Below, one piece after another: positions 13,220 through 23,281 of a stretch of DNA of 64,000 nt. The notes below the pieces were generated by a model. The model was not told where the DNA came from and searched no databases. It saw only the letters and a program-made list of their open reading frames with translations. Position 1 is the first letter of the stretch. Every line of letters begins with the position of its first letter. Origin of the DNA: Microbacterium oxydans (GTDB taxonomy: Bacteria; Actinomycetota; Actinomycetes; Actinomycetales; Microbacteriaceae); assembly GCF_000956405.1 (NCBI RefSeq), contig NZ_JYIV01000022.1, positions 1-64,000 of the forward strand, given 5' to 3'. The translations under genes and the position numbers were made by a program.

Positions 13220-15370
13220 TCATCTGCGGGGTGAGGGTTCCAGCGGCGCGGCGAAGAAGGCGAGTTCGTGGGCACTCGAGACCTCGAAGACGTGGCGCAT
13301 CCTGGCGCGGATCGCGGCATCAGCCGTTGCCGCCGCTTCGGAGGCGTAGGCGATCGCCGTCTCGGTCGCCTCTTCGAACGCGGGGTCGGCGTAGGTCGCC
13401 AGCCACGAGGCGTATGGATGCCGGGGATCCCGCGCGTACGGACCGAAGGCTCCGGCGTGCAGGCGTCGGCCGAGGTCGGTGTAGAGCCAGAAGCACGGGA
13501 GGACGGCCGCGACGATCTCGGCGTAGTCCCCACCGAACGCGACAGAGCGCAGGTGATCGAGGTAGGCGGTGGTCGCCGGCCCCGGCTCGGCGGAGAAGGT
13601 GTCCGTGCTCACCCCCTGCGTCGGAGTCAACCACGACGCGTGCAGCTCGAGCTCGCCCGCGATCGAACCGCGCGCGGACTCCGCCCAGAACGCCTGCTCA
13701 TCGGACGTCGGCGCGAGCCTGGACGCCTGCGCGAGCACACGGGCGTACTCACGCAGGTACAGCGCGTCCTGGGCGAGATAGGACAGGAACGGTCGACGCT
13801 CGAGCGTTCCGTCGGCGAGCGCGCGGATGAAGGGCAGCTCGTCGATCGCGGTGCGGATCTCCCGGATGTCGTGCCACCAGTCCGCCGCGATGTCGTCCAC
13901 CGCCGGCCGCGCCTCTGTTCCTGCCCGTTGCCAGAGTCCGGCGAAGTGGTTGATCGGCCCGTGCCCACCGCCGACGCGCAACGCGTCCCCCGCCCGCAGG
14001 GCTTCGCGAAGCCAGACGCGCGCAGCCCCCACAGCCTCGCCCACGTCGAGCCCCCGTGCGAGAAGGGTCGCGAGCGCAGATGACAACGAGCAGCCGGTGC
14101 CGTGGGTGTTGTCGGTCGCGATGCGTGACCCTGGAAAGTCGCTGCGCAGCCCGAGCGCCGCGTCGACCAGCGCATCGGGGGCTTCGTCTCCGACGAGATG
14201 CCCGCCCTTGACCAGAACGGCCGCGCCGATCCGTGCGGACAGCTCGTGCGCAGCCGAGACGGCATCCTCCCAGTCGGCGATGTCTCGACCGACGAGCACC
14301 GCGAGCTCGGCGAGGTTCGGGGTGATCAGAGTCGCTCGCGCGAGGAGTTCGTGCAGTGCTCTCTCCGCCGCCGGATCCAGCAGCCGATCGCCGGAGGTCG
14401 CGACCATGACGGGATCGAGCACCACGACGGGCGGGCGTACGCGGTCGAGCCACGCCCCCACCGTGCGGATGACCTCGGCGTCGGCGAGCATCCCGATCTT
14501 CACGGCATCGATCACGATGTCGTCCGACACCGCGTCGAGTTGCGCACGCAGGAAGTCGACCGGCGGAACGTGCACGGCACGGACGCCGCGTGTGTTCTGC
14601 GCCGTGAGCGCCGTGAGCACCGCCATCCCGTATCCGCCGTTCGCGGCGATGGACTTGAGGTCGGCCTGGATACCCGCCCCTCCGGACGGGTCGCTCCCGG
14701 CGATACTGAGCACCCTCGGCACGATGCCGGAGCGCCAGCGTCGCAGGAACCGCGTCGCTGCAGCAGCCGGATCGTCAGCCGCGCACAACGCCGAGACGAC
14801 GGCCAGCCCCGATGCTCCGGCATCGCGCAGGGATTCGGTGTCGTCGATGCCGACGCCGCCGATCGCCACGCACGGGAGCGGGCTGTTCCGGACGAAGTCA
14901 CGAAAGCCCTCCACGCCGAGCGGGGCGGGGTGATCCGGCTTCGTGAGGGTCGGGCGGATCACCCCGACCCCGAGGTAGTCGACCGTTCCGGGCGGGAGCG
15001 CGCGGACCGCATCGAGGTGCGCGGCGGTGTTGGCGGTGAGGCCGATCAACGCGTCGGGTCCGAGTGCTTCACGGGCGCGCAGCACCGAGGCGTCTCCCTG
15101 ACCGAGGTGCACGCCATCGACGCGGGCTCCGCGCTCGCGCGCCGCCACAGCCGCATCCAGCCGATCGTTCACCACCAGCAGCGCCCGACCGTCGATCGCC
15201 TGCGACAGGGCCACCAGCTGTTCGACCGTCTCCGCCTCGGTCGCCTCCTTGTCGCGCAGCTGGACGATGCGCGCCCCGCCGTCCACCGCGCGCCGGACGG
15301 TCTCGACGACGCCCCGGTCTCCGCACAGCGCCGCATCCGTGACGAGGTAGAGCGAGAGGTCGGCGTTCAC
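13220..15370 (-). CDS. ThiE-ThiD-TenA trifunctional thiamine protein
   Basis: 716 residues joining three thiamine enzymes. Residues about 1-212 are thiamine-phosphate synthase ([32 protein letters not shown]). Residues about 214-475 are HMP/HMP-P kinase ThiD ([49 protein letters not shown]). Residues about 490-716 are a TenA-type aminopyrimidine/thiaminase II domain, with its LPC motif ([10 protein letters not shown]). The GTG start overlaps the thiM stop (GTGA). With ThiM it makes TMP from salvaged HMP and thiazole. All three domains look intact. Confidence 0.93.
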   Translation of the reverse strand: MNADLSLYLVTDAALCGDRGVVETVRRAVDGGARIVQLRDKEATEAETVEQLVALSQAIDGRALLVVNDRLDAAVAARERGARVDGVHLGQGDASVLRAREALGPDALIGLTANTAAHLDAVRALPPGTVDYLGVGVIRPTLTKPDHPAPLGVEGFRDFVRNSPLPCVAIGGVGIDDTESLRDAGASGLAVVSALCAADDPAAAATRFLRRWRSGIVPRVLSIAGSDPSGGAGIQADLKSIAANGGYGMAVLTALTAQNTRGVRAVHVPPVDFLRAQLDAVSDDIVIDAVKIGMLADAEVIRTVGAWLDRVRPPVVVLDPVMVATSGDRLLDPAAERALHELLARATLITPNLAELAVLVGRDIADWEDAVSAAHELSARIGAAVLVKGGHLVGDEAPDALVDAALGLRSDFPGSRIATDNTHGTGCSLSSALATLLARGLDVGEAVGAARVWLREALRAGDALRVGGGHGPINHFAGLWQRAGTEARPAVDDIAADWWHDIREIRTAIDELPFIRALADGTLERRPFLSYLAQDALYLREYARVLAQASRLAPTSDEQAFWAESARGSIAGELELHASWLTPTQGVSTDTFSAEPGPATTAYLDHLRSVAFGGDYAEIVAAVLPCFWLYTDLGRRLHAGAFGPYARDPRHPYASWLATYADPAFEEATETAIAYASEAAATADAAIRARMRHVFEVSSAHELAFFAAPLEPSPRR

Positions 15371-16215
15371 AGCGCACCGCCTTCGACGCGGGCACGGGCC
15401 ACGATGTCGTCGGAGCGCACCGCAGCGAGCGCATCCAGCAGTGCGACGGCGAAGGTCCCCGGCCCCGTGGACCGTTCTGCTGCCTGCTCCGCCGCGATCG
15501 TGTAGACGAGGCTCGCAGACGCGACCGCCGTGAGCGCATCGTGTCCGGTGCCCCGCGCCGCACCGAGGAAGGCGGCCATCACCGCGCCCAGAGCACAACC
15601 GCCGCCCGTGACCCTCGTGAGCAGCTCGTGCCCGTTGGACAACCGCAGCACGCGCTCCCCGTCGGTGAGCAGATCGAGCGGGCCGGACACGGCCACCACG
15701 CCGCGTGTCGTCCGAGCCAGCGCCGATGCGGCCTCAGCCGCGGACTCGGTGCTGTCGGTGGAATCCACACCCCGCCCGCCGGTGCTGAGCCCCGCGAGAG
15801 CCAGCACCTCCGAGGCGTTGCCGCGGATCGCGGTCGGACGCTGCTCGACGAGCTGACGCGCGAGTGCGGTGCGCACCGGGAGCGCACCGACCGCGACGGG
15901 GTCGAGCACCCAGGGCGTACCGGCTGCCCGCGCACCGGTGACGGCTTCCAGAGTCGCCGCGCGCTGCTCCGGGGTGGGCGTTCCCAGGTTGATCAGCATC
16001 CCCGAGGCGACACCGGCGAACATGCCGGCCTCCCCGACGATGTCGACCATGGCGGGAGCAGCGCCGAGCGCCAGCAGCACGTTGGCGGTGAAGCCGGTGA
16101 CCACGGCGTTGGTGATGCAGTGCGTCAGCGGTGGCGCCTCACGCAACACCCCCAGCAGCACCGCAGCCTTTTCGGCGAGATCGTGTGTGGAATCAGGACG
16201 CAGAAGATCTCTCAT
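15367..16215 (-). CDS. thiM: hydroxyethylthiazole kinase
   Basis: 282 residues. It phosphorylates hydroxyethylthiazole for thiamine salvage. Family motifs: [20 protein letters not shown] near the N-terminus, [27 protein letters not shown], and the [15 protein letters not shown] anion-hole/ATP loop, which contains Cys. It is directly downstream of the TPP riboswitch, whose conserved 3' strand doubles as its ribosome-binding site, and is first gene of a two-gene operon with the ThiE-ThiD-TenA fusion. Confidence 0.95.
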   Translation of the reverse strand: MRDLLRPDSTHDLAEKAAVLLGVLREAPPLTHCITNAVVTGFTANVLLALGAAPAMVDIVGEAGMFAGVASGMLINLGTPTPEQRAATLEAVTGARAAGTPWVLDPVAVGALPVRTALARQLVEQRPTAIRGNASEVLALAGLSTGGRGVDSTDSTESAAEAASALARTTRGVVAVSGPLDLLTDGERVLRLSNGHELLTRVTGGGCALGAVMAAFLGAARGTGHDALTAVASASLVYTIAAEQAAERSTGPGTFAVALLDALAAVRSDDIVARARVEGGAL

Positions 16216-16218
16216 CGC

Positions 16219-16296
16219 GACATCCCTTCGCTAGTACGAACTAGATCAGGTTCGACGGGTCTGTTCTCAGCCGCGGATCGCGGCACCCCGTGTCAC
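16219..16296 (-). promoter_or_regulatory. TPP riboswitch (thi box)
   Basis: The minus strand reads ACACGGGGTGCC, then GCTGAGA, ACCC, GAACCTGATC and CGAAGGGATG, the canonical thi-box elements in order with normal spacing. The aptamer ends only a few nt before the thiM ATG at 16215. The AAGGG of its conserved 3' strand sits about 8 nt from the start codon and is the only Shine-Dalgarno candidate. TPP binding should therefore hide the ribosome-binding site directly. Confidence 0.95.
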
Positions 16297-16306
16297 TGGT
16301 CGCAGT

Positions 16307-17269
16307 CTAGCGATCGGCCAGCAGCGCCCGCTCCTGCGCGCGCGTGAGCCCGGCACGTCGTTCGCGGTCGAGTCCGCGCTCCCGTTCGTCGGCGAGCACG
16401 CGCTCGATCGTGTCGACGAGCGGACGGAGCACGCCTCCGCTCTCGTGGAACGCCGCATTCGAGCGGGTCATGAATCCCGTCATCTCGGGTGGAAACCACA
16501 GCGGCAGGGAATGCGGGCCGGACCAGTGGTCCACGCCATGCGCGATGAGCCACTCCTCGTCCGCGACGACGGTCGCCCCGGTGTGCCCGGATGCAGCGCG
16601 GACCGACTGCAGCACATCCACGAGAGGCCTCTCGTCGCCGACGGCGTTGACGGCTCCGCTGCCTCGCGCGGTCACGATGTACTCCGCGAGATCGTCGACG
16701 TCGATCAACTGCGCGCTCCGCCCGTCCAGCGGGGGCAACAGCACGGTGTCAGCGTCGGCACGAGCGAACGCGGCACTCCAGTAGCCGAAGCGGTCGCTCG
16801 GGTCTCCGTCGCCCACGATCAGGCCGGGACGCACCACGAGCGCCCGCTCCCCCAATCGGGCGACGGCGTCCTCGGCGGCGACCTTCTGCGCCGCGTACTC
16901 GTACTCGTCGCCGGGAGCCGCCGCCGGGTGTCGTGGAACCGCTTCGTCCGCACCGACCGTCTCGTCGTCGGAGTACACCGACACGGATGACACGTACGTC
17001 CATCGTGCCGCTCGATCGCCGAGCATCTCGACCGCCCGATCGACATGCGCCGCCTGGGAGGAGACGTCGACGACGTGGTCCCACTCCCGTCGTGCGAGGT
17101 CGGCGTAGGTCGACGCGTCCTCGCGATCGCCACGCACCAGGACCGTTCCCTCCGGCGCGGGCCGTGTGCCTCGAGCGAGGCAGGTGACCGCGGCTCCGTG
17201 GTCGCGCCAGTGCCCGGCGATGCGAGCGGAGAGCCAGCCGGTTCCGCCGAGGATCAGAACATCCGTCAT
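16307..17269 (-). CDS. NAD(P)-dependent epimerase/reductase family protein
   Basis: 320 residues, extended short-chain dehydrogenase/reductase fold. The N-terminal nucleotide-binding motif is ILGGTGWLSARIAGHW (GGxGWLS instead of GxxGxxG). YVSSVSVYSDD and the later YAAQKVAAED give a plausible Ser/Tyr/Lys set, with Tyr-x3-Lys as YAAQK. It overlaps the DUF402 stop by 4 nt and is probably cotranscribed with it. Substrate not predictable; similar proteins are annotated as nucleotide-sugar epimerases or isoflavone-type reductases. Confidence 0.82.
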   Translation of the reverse strand: MTDVLILGGTGWLSARIAGHWRDHGAAVTCLARGTRPAPEGTVLVRGDREDASTYADLARREWDHVVDVSSQAAHVDRAVEMLGDRAARWTYVSSVSVYSDDETVGADEAVPRHPAAAPGDEYEYAAQKVAAEDAVARLGERALVVRPGLIVGDGDPSDRFGYWSAAFARADADTVLLPPLDGRSAQLIDVDDLAEYIVTARGSGAVNAVGDERPLVDVLQSVRAASGHTGATVVADEEWLIAHGVDHWSGPHSLPLWFPPEMTGFMTRSNAAFHESGGVLRPLVDTIERVLADERERGLDRERRAGLTRAQERALLADR

Positions 17270-17988
17270 GGTGTGCCGGCGGCCAACCGGTCCAGACCCG
17301 CCAACACCGGAACGGTCCAGGCGGGATCGGGCCGCCAGCGGGTCCAGGCGGAGTCGAAAGGCCAGTCGTCGGCCTCGAACGCCGCGATCGCGGCGTCTGC
17401 GTGTCGCTCGATCTGCGCGGCCTGCTCGGAGCTGAGCCGCCCCTGTTCGATCGCGGCGACGAGCTCATCCTCGTCCTTGAGGTGGATGCCGCCCTCCGGA
17501 TCGATCTCGACGTCGAGGATGTGGTCGGACGAGAAGGTGTCACGGTCCGTGCGCAGATGCGCGTTCTCGAGGTTCACGTACCACCCCGAGAACACCCAGT
17601 CGGGGCCGCTGGCGTCGCTCCAGAACAGCCAGATCGACCACGGCAGGCCCGCGGGCGCGATGCACAGCACCCCGTTGCCCCGCCAGCGCTCCACGATGCG
17701 CGTCCGCGGTTCGAGCCAGCGCCGGGCGAGAGGCACTTCCCGAACGCGCTGTCCATCGCTGGAGCCGGGCGCCTCCTGGAGCGTCCCGGGAGCGAGCCAG
17801 GCCACGAGACCGCGCTCGTCGTCGCGCACCACGCGCATCGGTGAGATCCTGGACGGTTCTCCCGGCTGCCACCCCGGTTTCCGGTAGTGCCAGTCGATCT
17901 GTGCGCCGGGCTCGAGGAACGGCCCCTCGCCGAGCGGTCTCGCCCCGTCGGGGACGGCGGCTGGAGTGCCCTGGGGGAGGATTCTCAT
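17266..17988 (-). CDS. DUF402 domain protein
   Basis: 240 residues. The central part, with VNLENAHLRTDRDTFSSDHILDVEIDPEGG and KDEDEL, is the DUF402/FomD-like core, in which acidic residues bind divalent metal; some relatives are nucleoside phosphate or CMP-linked hydrolases. The actual substrate is unknown. Its stop overlaps the epimerase start (ATGA). Confidence 0.8.
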   Translation of the reverse strand: MRILPQGTPAAVPDGARPLGEGPFLEPGAQIDWHYRKPGWQPGEPSRISPMRVVRDDERGLVAWLAPGTLQEAPGSSDGQRVREVPLARRWLEPRTRIVERWRGNGVLCIAPAGLPWSIWLFWSDASGPDWVFSGWYVNLENAHLRTDRDTFSSDHILDVEIDPEGGIHLKDEDELVAAIEQGRLSSEQAAQIERHADAAIAAFEADDWPFDSAWTRWRPDPAWTVPVLAGLDRLAAGTP

Positions 17989-18062
17989 CCCGCCACGGTA
18001 CTCCGGCGCCGACCTCGATCATCCGAGGACGACACGGTTCGCCTCACATCGCGGCTCCGACG

Positions 18063-20573
18063 TCAGTCGCGAAGCGCCGCTCCGAAGCGCTGTGCAGCGA
18101 CCTCGACTCCGGCGAGTTTCGCCTCGGTGGCCTCGGCTGCCGTGAGGGTGCGGTCGTCCGCGCGGAACCTCAGAGCGAATGTGAGACTCTTCGACCCTTC
18201 GGGCACGCCCTCTCCGCGATAGTCGTCGACGAGGCGCACAGACTCCAGCAGTGCTCCCGCACCTTCGGCGAGAGCGGCCTGCACGTCTGCGGCGGGAACC
18301 CCGACCGGAAGCGTGAGCGAGACGTCCTGCGTGGCTGCAGGGAACGTCGACAGCGAAGCCGCGACGACCCGTCCTCCGGCAAGCGACAGGATGCGGTCGA
18401 GGTCGAGCTCGAACACGGTCGCGCGCCCGTGGAGGTCCGCGCCGTCGGCGACAGCAGGGTGCAGCTCACCGACGTATCCGACTTCTTCGCCGGCCACCAG
18501 CAGCGCCCCGGTCCGCCCGGGGTGAAGGGCAGCACGCTCGGCCTGCACCACGTCGACGTCGACGCCGGCGGCGGCCGCGACGACACGGACGGCGTCCAGA
18601 GCCTCGACGAGGCCGGCGGCCTCGGCCGGGCGTCCGGGCTGGCGCGGGGCGACATGTCCGGTGAGCAACCCGGAGACGAACCGGTGCTGGGGCGGGATCG
18701 ACGCGTCCAGCGCCGCGAGCGTCTCATCGGACGGACGCTCCCCCAGCGGCGGCACCTCATCGGTGCCGTACTCGACTCCGGCCTCCGGCAGGAACACCAC
18801 GCCGGTCTCGAAGATCGCGAGGTCGGTGAGCCCACGTGAGATGTTGCGGTGCGCGGTCTGCAGCAACCCGGGGATCAGCGAGCGGCGCAGGTACGGCGCC
18901 TGCCCGTCGAGCGGGTTCGCCAGACGGACGCTCGGCAGGTGCTCCCCCGATGCGGAGCCGTGCAGGTCGTTCTGCACGTCGGTGGTGAACGGGAACGACG
19001 GAGTCTCCACCAGCCCTGCGGCGGCGAGCGCATCGGCCACGCGGCGACGGCCCTGCTGGTGCGCAGTGAGGCCGCGTCCGGAAGGAGGCGTCGGCAGCAC
19101 CGAGGGGATGCGGTCGAGCCCGTGGATGCGGGCGACCTCCTCGGCGAGCGTCCACTTGTCGGTGAGGTCGGGGCGCCAGGTGGGCGGGATCACGGTCCAG
19201 CCCGCGCCACCGTCGCCGGCCGTGACGTCGGCGCCGATGGTGGTGAGCGCCCCGGTGATCTCGTCGTCGGTGTAGTCGACGCCGATGAGTCCCTGCACGA
19301 AGCCGGCGGGCAGCTCGATCTCGGCGACGAAGACCTCGGCGAACAGCGCGCCGCCCTCCTCCGTGAGCGTGCCGCCGGCGAACTCGACCATGAGGTCGGC
19401 CGCGCGCCGGGCCGCGACGAAGGGGATCAGCGGGTCGACGCCACGCTCGAAGCGCTTGGACGCCTCGCTGGGCAGCTTGTGACGACGAGCCGAACGGGCG
19501 ATCGTGGTCGGATCGAAGATGGCAGCCTCGATCATCACGTTCCGGGTGGTGTCGCTCATCTCGGTGGTGCCGCCGCCCATGACGCCGGCGAGCCCGATCG
19601 GACCCGACTCGTCGGTGATGAGCAGGTCTTCGGTGTGCAGAGCGCGCTCGACCCCGTCGAGGGTGGTCATCTTCTCGCCCGGAGTCGCACGGCGGACCGT
19701 GATGCCGCCCGTGAGCTTGTCGAGGTCGTAGCCGTGCAGGGGCTGTCCGAGCTCGAGCATCACGTAGTTGGTGATGTCGATCAGCACGCCCAGCGAACGC
19801 ATGCCGGCGAGGCTGAGGCGCGCCACCATCCACGGCGGAGTCGGACGCGAGGGATCGACGTCGCGGACGACACGGGTCACGAACTCGCTGGCGCCGACGT
19901 TGCCGCGCACGGGGGCGACGTCGTCGACCACGGTGGTGTGCCCCGTGCCCGGCTGCAGTTCCGCGAAATCGCGCTCTGCCGGGTCGCGGAACTCCGCTCC
20001 GGTGGCGTGCGCGTACTCGCGGGCGACCCCGCGCAGCGAGAAGGCGTAACCGCGGTCGGGCGTGACGTTGATCTCCACCGCCACGTCGTCGAGGCCGAGC
20101 AGCGCGATCGCGTCGGTGCCGACCGGCGCATCGATGCCGAGGTCGGACAGCACGACGATGCCGTTGTGCTCGTCGCCGAGTCCCAGCTCACGCGCCGAGG
20201 CGATCATGCCGTCCGACACGTGGCCGTACGTCTTGCGGGCGGCGATGGCGAACGGACCGGGCAGCACCGCGCCGGGCAGGGTCACGACGACCTTGTCCCC
20301 GACGATGAAGTTGTGCGCGCCGCAGACGATGCCGCGGATGCCGCCGTTCGCCTCGCCGACATCGACCTGGCACCAGTTGATGGTCTTGCCGTTGGACTGG
20401 GGTTCCGGCTCCAGCGAGACGACCTGCCCGACGACCACGGGACCCGTGATGTCGAAGCGGTGCACGTCCTCTTCTTCGAAGCCGACGGTCACCAGGGCCG
20501 CGAGGACATCCTCGGGCGTGGCATCCGCTGCCAGATCGACGTACTCACGCAACCACGAAAGCGGGACGCGCAT
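18063..20573 (-). CDS. pheT: phenylalanyl-tRNA synthetase beta subunit
   Basis: 836 residues, full length. It partners PheS in the alpha2beta2 enzyme. MRVPLSWLREYV starts the N-terminal domain. The EMAP/tRNA-binding domain is at about 40-160 (VVVGQVVSLEPEPQSNGKT, GIVCGAHNF); the B3/B4 editing domain and B5 domain follow, and a ferredoxin-fold anticodon-binding domain is C-terminal (AATQDVSLTLPVGVPAADV). The ATG at 20573 overlaps the pheS stop (TGATG); a GTG one codon upstream is possible but the family begins at this Met. Confidence 0.97.
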   Translation of the reverse strand: MRVPLSWLREYVDLAADATPEDVLAALVTVGFEEEDVHRFDITGPVVVGQVVSLEPEPQSNGKTINWCQVDVGEANGGIRGIVCGAHNFIVGDKVVVTLPGAVLPGPFAIAARKTYGHVSDGMIASARELGLGDEHNGIVVLSDLGIDAPVGTDAIALLGLDDVAVEINVTPDRGYAFSLRGVAREYAHATGAEFRDPAERDFAELQPGTGHTTVVDDVAPVRGNVGASEFVTRVVRDVDPSRPTPPWMVARLSLAGMRSLGVLIDITNYVMLELGQPLHGYDLDKLTGGITVRRATPGEKMTTLDGVERALHTEDLLITDESGPIGLAGVMGGGTTEMSDTTRNVMIEAAIFDPTTIARSARRHKLPSEASKRFERGVDPLIPFVAARRAADLMVEFAGGTLTEEGGALFAEVFVAEIELPAGFVQGLIGVDYTDDEITGALTTIGADVTAGDGGAGWTVIPPTWRPDLTDKWTLAEEVARIHGLDRIPSVLPTPPSGRGLTAHQQGRRRVADALAAAGLVETPSFPFTTDVQNDLHGSASGEHLPSVRLANPLDGQAPYLRRSLIPGLLQTAHRNISRGLTDLAIFETGVVFLPEAGVEYGTDEVPPLGERPSDETLAALDASIPPQHRFVSGLLTGHVAPRQPGRPAEAAGLVEALDAVRVVAAAAGVDVDVVQAERAALHPGRTGALLVAGEEVGYVGELHPAVADGADLHGRATVFELDLDRILSLAGGRVVAASLSTFPAATQDVSLTLPVGVPAADVQAALAEGAGALLESVRLVDDYRGEGVPEGSKSLTFALRFRADDRTLTAAEATEAKLAGVEVAAQRFGAALRD

Positions 20574-21613
20574 CACACCACCATCCCGTACTGCTCGCTG
20601 AATCGGACATCGCCCTCGGCCATGTCGCGCATGTCCTGGACGTCGCTACGGAACATCAGGCCCCGCTCGATGCCCATGCCGAACGCGAAGCCGCTGTACA
20701 CCTCGGGGTCGATCCCGGCCGCGCGCAGCACGTTCGGGTTGACCATGCCGCAGCCGCCCCACTCGATCCAGCGCGCGCCGCCCTTGAAGGTCGGGTGCCA
20801 CAGATCGAGCTCGGCGGACGGCTCGGTGAAGGGGAAGTAGTTGGTGCGGAAGCGCGTCTTGGCCTCGGGGCCGAAGAGCAGCTTCGCGAAGTGGTCGAGC
20901 GTGCCCTTCAGGTGCGCCATCGTGATGCCCTTGTCGATCACGAGACCCTCGAACTGGGTGAACACCGGCAGGTGCGTGGCGTCGAACTCGTCGGTGCGGT
21001 ACACCCGGCCAGGGCACAGCACGTAGATCGGCACCTCGCGGTCGAGCATCGAGCGCACCTGCACCGGGCTCGTGTGCGTGCGCATCACCAGGTGACGCGA
21101 GGGCGGGTCGACGTAGAACGTGTCCTGCTCCTGGCGTGCCGGGTGGTCCACATCGAAGTTGAGCGCGTCGAAGTTGAACCACTCGTGCTCGAGCTCCGGC
21201 CCCTCCGCGATCTCCCATCCCATGCCGACGAAGATGTCGCACACCTGGTCCTGCAGGAGCGTCAGCGGGTGCCGGGCACCGACACGCGTGCGCGAGGGCA
21301 CGGCGGTGATGTCGACCCGCTCTGCCTCCAGACGCGCGGCGACCTCGGCCTCGGCGAGCTCGGCCTCCTTCGCGGCGAGCGCCTGGGTCACCCGCCCTCT
21401 CCCCTGGCCCACGAGCTTGCCGAACGCGGCCTTGTTCTCGGGGGCGACCTGGCGCATCGAGGCGTTCAGGACCGCGAGCGGCGATCCCTCGGCGACGTGT
21501 GCGGCGCGGGCCGCTTTCAGCTCGGCGGTGTCGGCGGCTGCAGCGATCGCCGCGAGGGCATCGGCGACAGCGGCTTCGACCGCTTCCGGGGTGATTTCAG
21601 GAGACTCTGACAC
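20573..21613 (-). CDS. pheS: phenylalanyl-tRNA synthetase alpha subunit
   Basis: 346 residues. It carries the class II catalytic core: HPLTLLQDQVCDIFVGMGW, motif 2 in CPGRVYRTDEFDATHLPVFTQ and motif 3 in GFAFGMGIERGLMF. The N-terminal coiled coil (about residues 1-95) contacts tRNA. The start is GTG. It is first gene of the pheST operon, whose two cistrons overlap. Confidence 0.97.
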   Translation of the reverse strand: MSESPEITPEAVEAAVADALAAIAAAADTAELKAARAAHVAEGSPLAVLNASMRQVAPENKAAFGKLVGQGRGRVTQALAAKEAELAEAEVAARLEAERVDITAVPSRTRVGARHPLTLLQDQVCDIFVGMGWEIAEGPELEHEWFNFDALNFDVDHPARQEQDTFYVDPPSRHLVMRTHTSPVQVRSMLDREVPIYVLCPGRVYRTDEFDATHLPVFTQFEGLVIDKGITMAHLKGTLDHFAKLLFGPEAKTRFRTNYFPFTEPSAELDLWHPTFKGGARWIEWGGCGMVNPNVLRAAGIDPEVYSGFAFGMGIERGLMFRSDVQDMRDMAEGDVRFSEQYGMVV

Positions 21614-21655
21614 GAGAATCGAGTCTACCGGGGGCGTGCGGGTCGCTTTGGCGGA

Positions 21656-22558
21656 TCAGCGCGCCTTCTCGGACCCATCTCCCTGCAGCACGATGAGCGA
21701 GGTGTTGGTCTCGCCTCCGTGCTGGCGGGGATCCGGCACCGCCGGCCCTGCCTTCGGCGAGCGCTTGGCACGCTTCTGCAGGCGGTAGGCGATGTACGAC
21801 AGCAGGAGACACACAGCCACGTACATCGATCCGCCGACGATCGCCGCCGGGATCAGCGGGGAGCCGTAGGGCGCCTGGTTGCCGATCTGGTTGATGACGT
21901 AGAGGAGCTCCTTGTACGTGATGATGAAGCCGAGCGCGGTGTCCTTGAGCGCCACGACGAGCTGGGCGATGATCACCGGCATCATGGCCCGCACGGCCTG
22001 AGGGATCAGGATGAAGTACATCACCCCGGTCTTTCGCAGGCCGATCGCGTAGCCGGCTTCCTTCTGCCCGCGGGGCAGCGACTCGATACCGGCTCGCAGC
22101 ACCTCGGCGAGCACGGAGCCGTTGTAGACGATCAGGGCGATGACGACGGCCCAGTACGGCGGCATCTTCACGCCGATCACCGGGAGGCCGTAGTACAGCA
22201 GCATCATGAGGATGAGCACGGGCACCGCTCGCAGCACCTCGATGATCCACCGGACCGGCTCACGAACCCAGGCGTGCTCCGAAAGGCGGCCGATGCCGAG
22301 CAGGAATCCGAGCGCGAGGGACCCGACGCCGGCGACGGCGAACGCGGCCAGCGTGGCCAGCAGCCCTTCGCCGAAGCGGACCCAGACGGCGGAGAACGTG
22401 AAGATGTTCCACTTCTCCGCGGAGAACTGCCCGGTGGCGAACAACCGCCACACGACCCAGCCGAGCACGGCGAGGACGACCAGGACCGTCACGACTCCGA
22501 TGAGCCGATTGCGGGCGATGGCACGAGGGCCGGGGACGTCGAAAAGGACGGAACTCAT
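21656..22558 (-). CDS. gluD: glutamate ABC transporter permease GluD
   Basis: 300 residues. The HAAT-type permease has about five membrane helices, with the EAA loop in LPRGQKEAGYAIGLRKTGVMYFILIPQAVR. An extra N-terminal helix precedes the core, and a hydrophilic tail of about 35 residues follows it. The ATG overlaps the gluC stop (ATGA). It pairs with GluC in the membrane. Confidence 0.9.
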   Translation of the reverse strand: MSSVLFDVPGPRAIARNRLIGVVTVLVVLAVLGWVVWRLFATGQFSAEKWNIFTFSAVWVRFGEGLLATLAAFAVAGVGSLALGFLLGIGRLSEHAWVREPVRWIIEVLRAVPVLILMMLLYYGLPVIGVKMPPYWAVVIALIVYNGSVLAEVLRAGIESLPRGQKEAGYAIGLRKTGVMYFILIPQAVRAMMPVIIAQLVVALKDTALGFIITYKELLYVINQIGNQAPYGSPLIPAAIVGGSMYVAVCLLLSYIAYRLQKRAKRSPKAGPAVPDPRQHGGETNTSLIVLQGDGSEKAR

Positions 22559-23202
22559 CGCGCGATCCTCCACTTGTTCTCCAGAACGCGCTGCACCCAG
22601 GCGAGCAGCAGCACCAGCACCACGAAGACGACCATGACCCACAGGAGCACGACGAGCGCGTTCTCGCCGCGTTCGCTGAGCGCGGCGCGGATGGTGCCGA
22701 GGTTGGCGACCGAGAAGCCCGCCGCCACCGTGGTGTTCTTCATGAGCGCGATGAGCACGCTCATCATGGGCGGGACGACGGAGCGCGTCGCCTGCGGCAG
22801 GACCACGTAGCGCATGACCTGCCCGAAGTTCAGGCCGATCGCACGCGCAGCCTCGGCCTGACCGACCGGCACGGTGTTGATTCCGGCCCGCAGCGCCTCC
22901 GCGACGTACGTCGCGGTGTAGATGCCGAGCGCGGCGACCGCCAGGGGCAACGGGTTCACCCGCTCCCCCAAAAGGATGGGAAGGCAGAAGGCGAAGAAGA
23001 ACATCACCAGGGTCAGCGGGGTGTTGCGGATCCAGTTCACATAGACGCCGCCGACGGCCCGGGCGATCGGGACCGGCGACACACGCGCGGCCCCGACGAT
23101 GAGTCCGAGGATCAGCGCGATGATGCCGCCGCCGAGGAACAGCACGATGGTTCCCCACAGTGCCTCTGCCCAGAGGTCGAGGTGGTCGGAGATGACTCCC
23201 AC
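22555..23202 (-). CDS. gluC: glutamate ABC transporter permease GluC
   Basis: 215 residues, five or so membrane helices. The EAA loop contact with the ATPase is VGQAEAARAIGLNFGQVMRYVVLPQATRS. The start is GTG. Gene order gluA-gluB-gluC-gluD is the one known for the Corynebacterium glutamate uptake system. It is separated from gluB by a strong hairpin. Confidence 0.9.
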   Translation of the reverse strand: MGVISDHLDLWAEALWGTIVLFLGGGIIALILGLIVGAARVSPVPIARAVGGVYVNWIRNTPLTLVMFFFAFCLPILLGERVNPLPLAVAALGIYTATYVAEALRAGINTVPVGQAEAARAIGLNFGQVMRYVVLPQATRSVVPPMMSVLIALMKNTTVAAGFSVANLGTIRAALSERGENALVVLLWVMVVFVVLVLLLAWVQRVLENKWRIAR

Positions 23203-23245
23203 TGCTGCTCCTGTCGATTCGAGTTCTCGAAAGTGTCCTGCATGA

Positions 23246-23276
23246 GCGGGGCGGCCGACGATGCCGACCGCCCCGC
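23246..23276 (-). terminator. intercistronic hairpin between gluB and gluC
   Basis: GCGGGGCGG and CCGCCCCGC form a perfect 9-bp stem with a 13-nt loop just after the gluB stop. There is no U-tract. It is probably a leaky terminator or 3'-end stabiliser that raises binding-protein mRNA over permease mRNA, a common arrangement in ABC operons (inference). Confidence 0.55.
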
Positions 23277-23281
23277 GAAGA

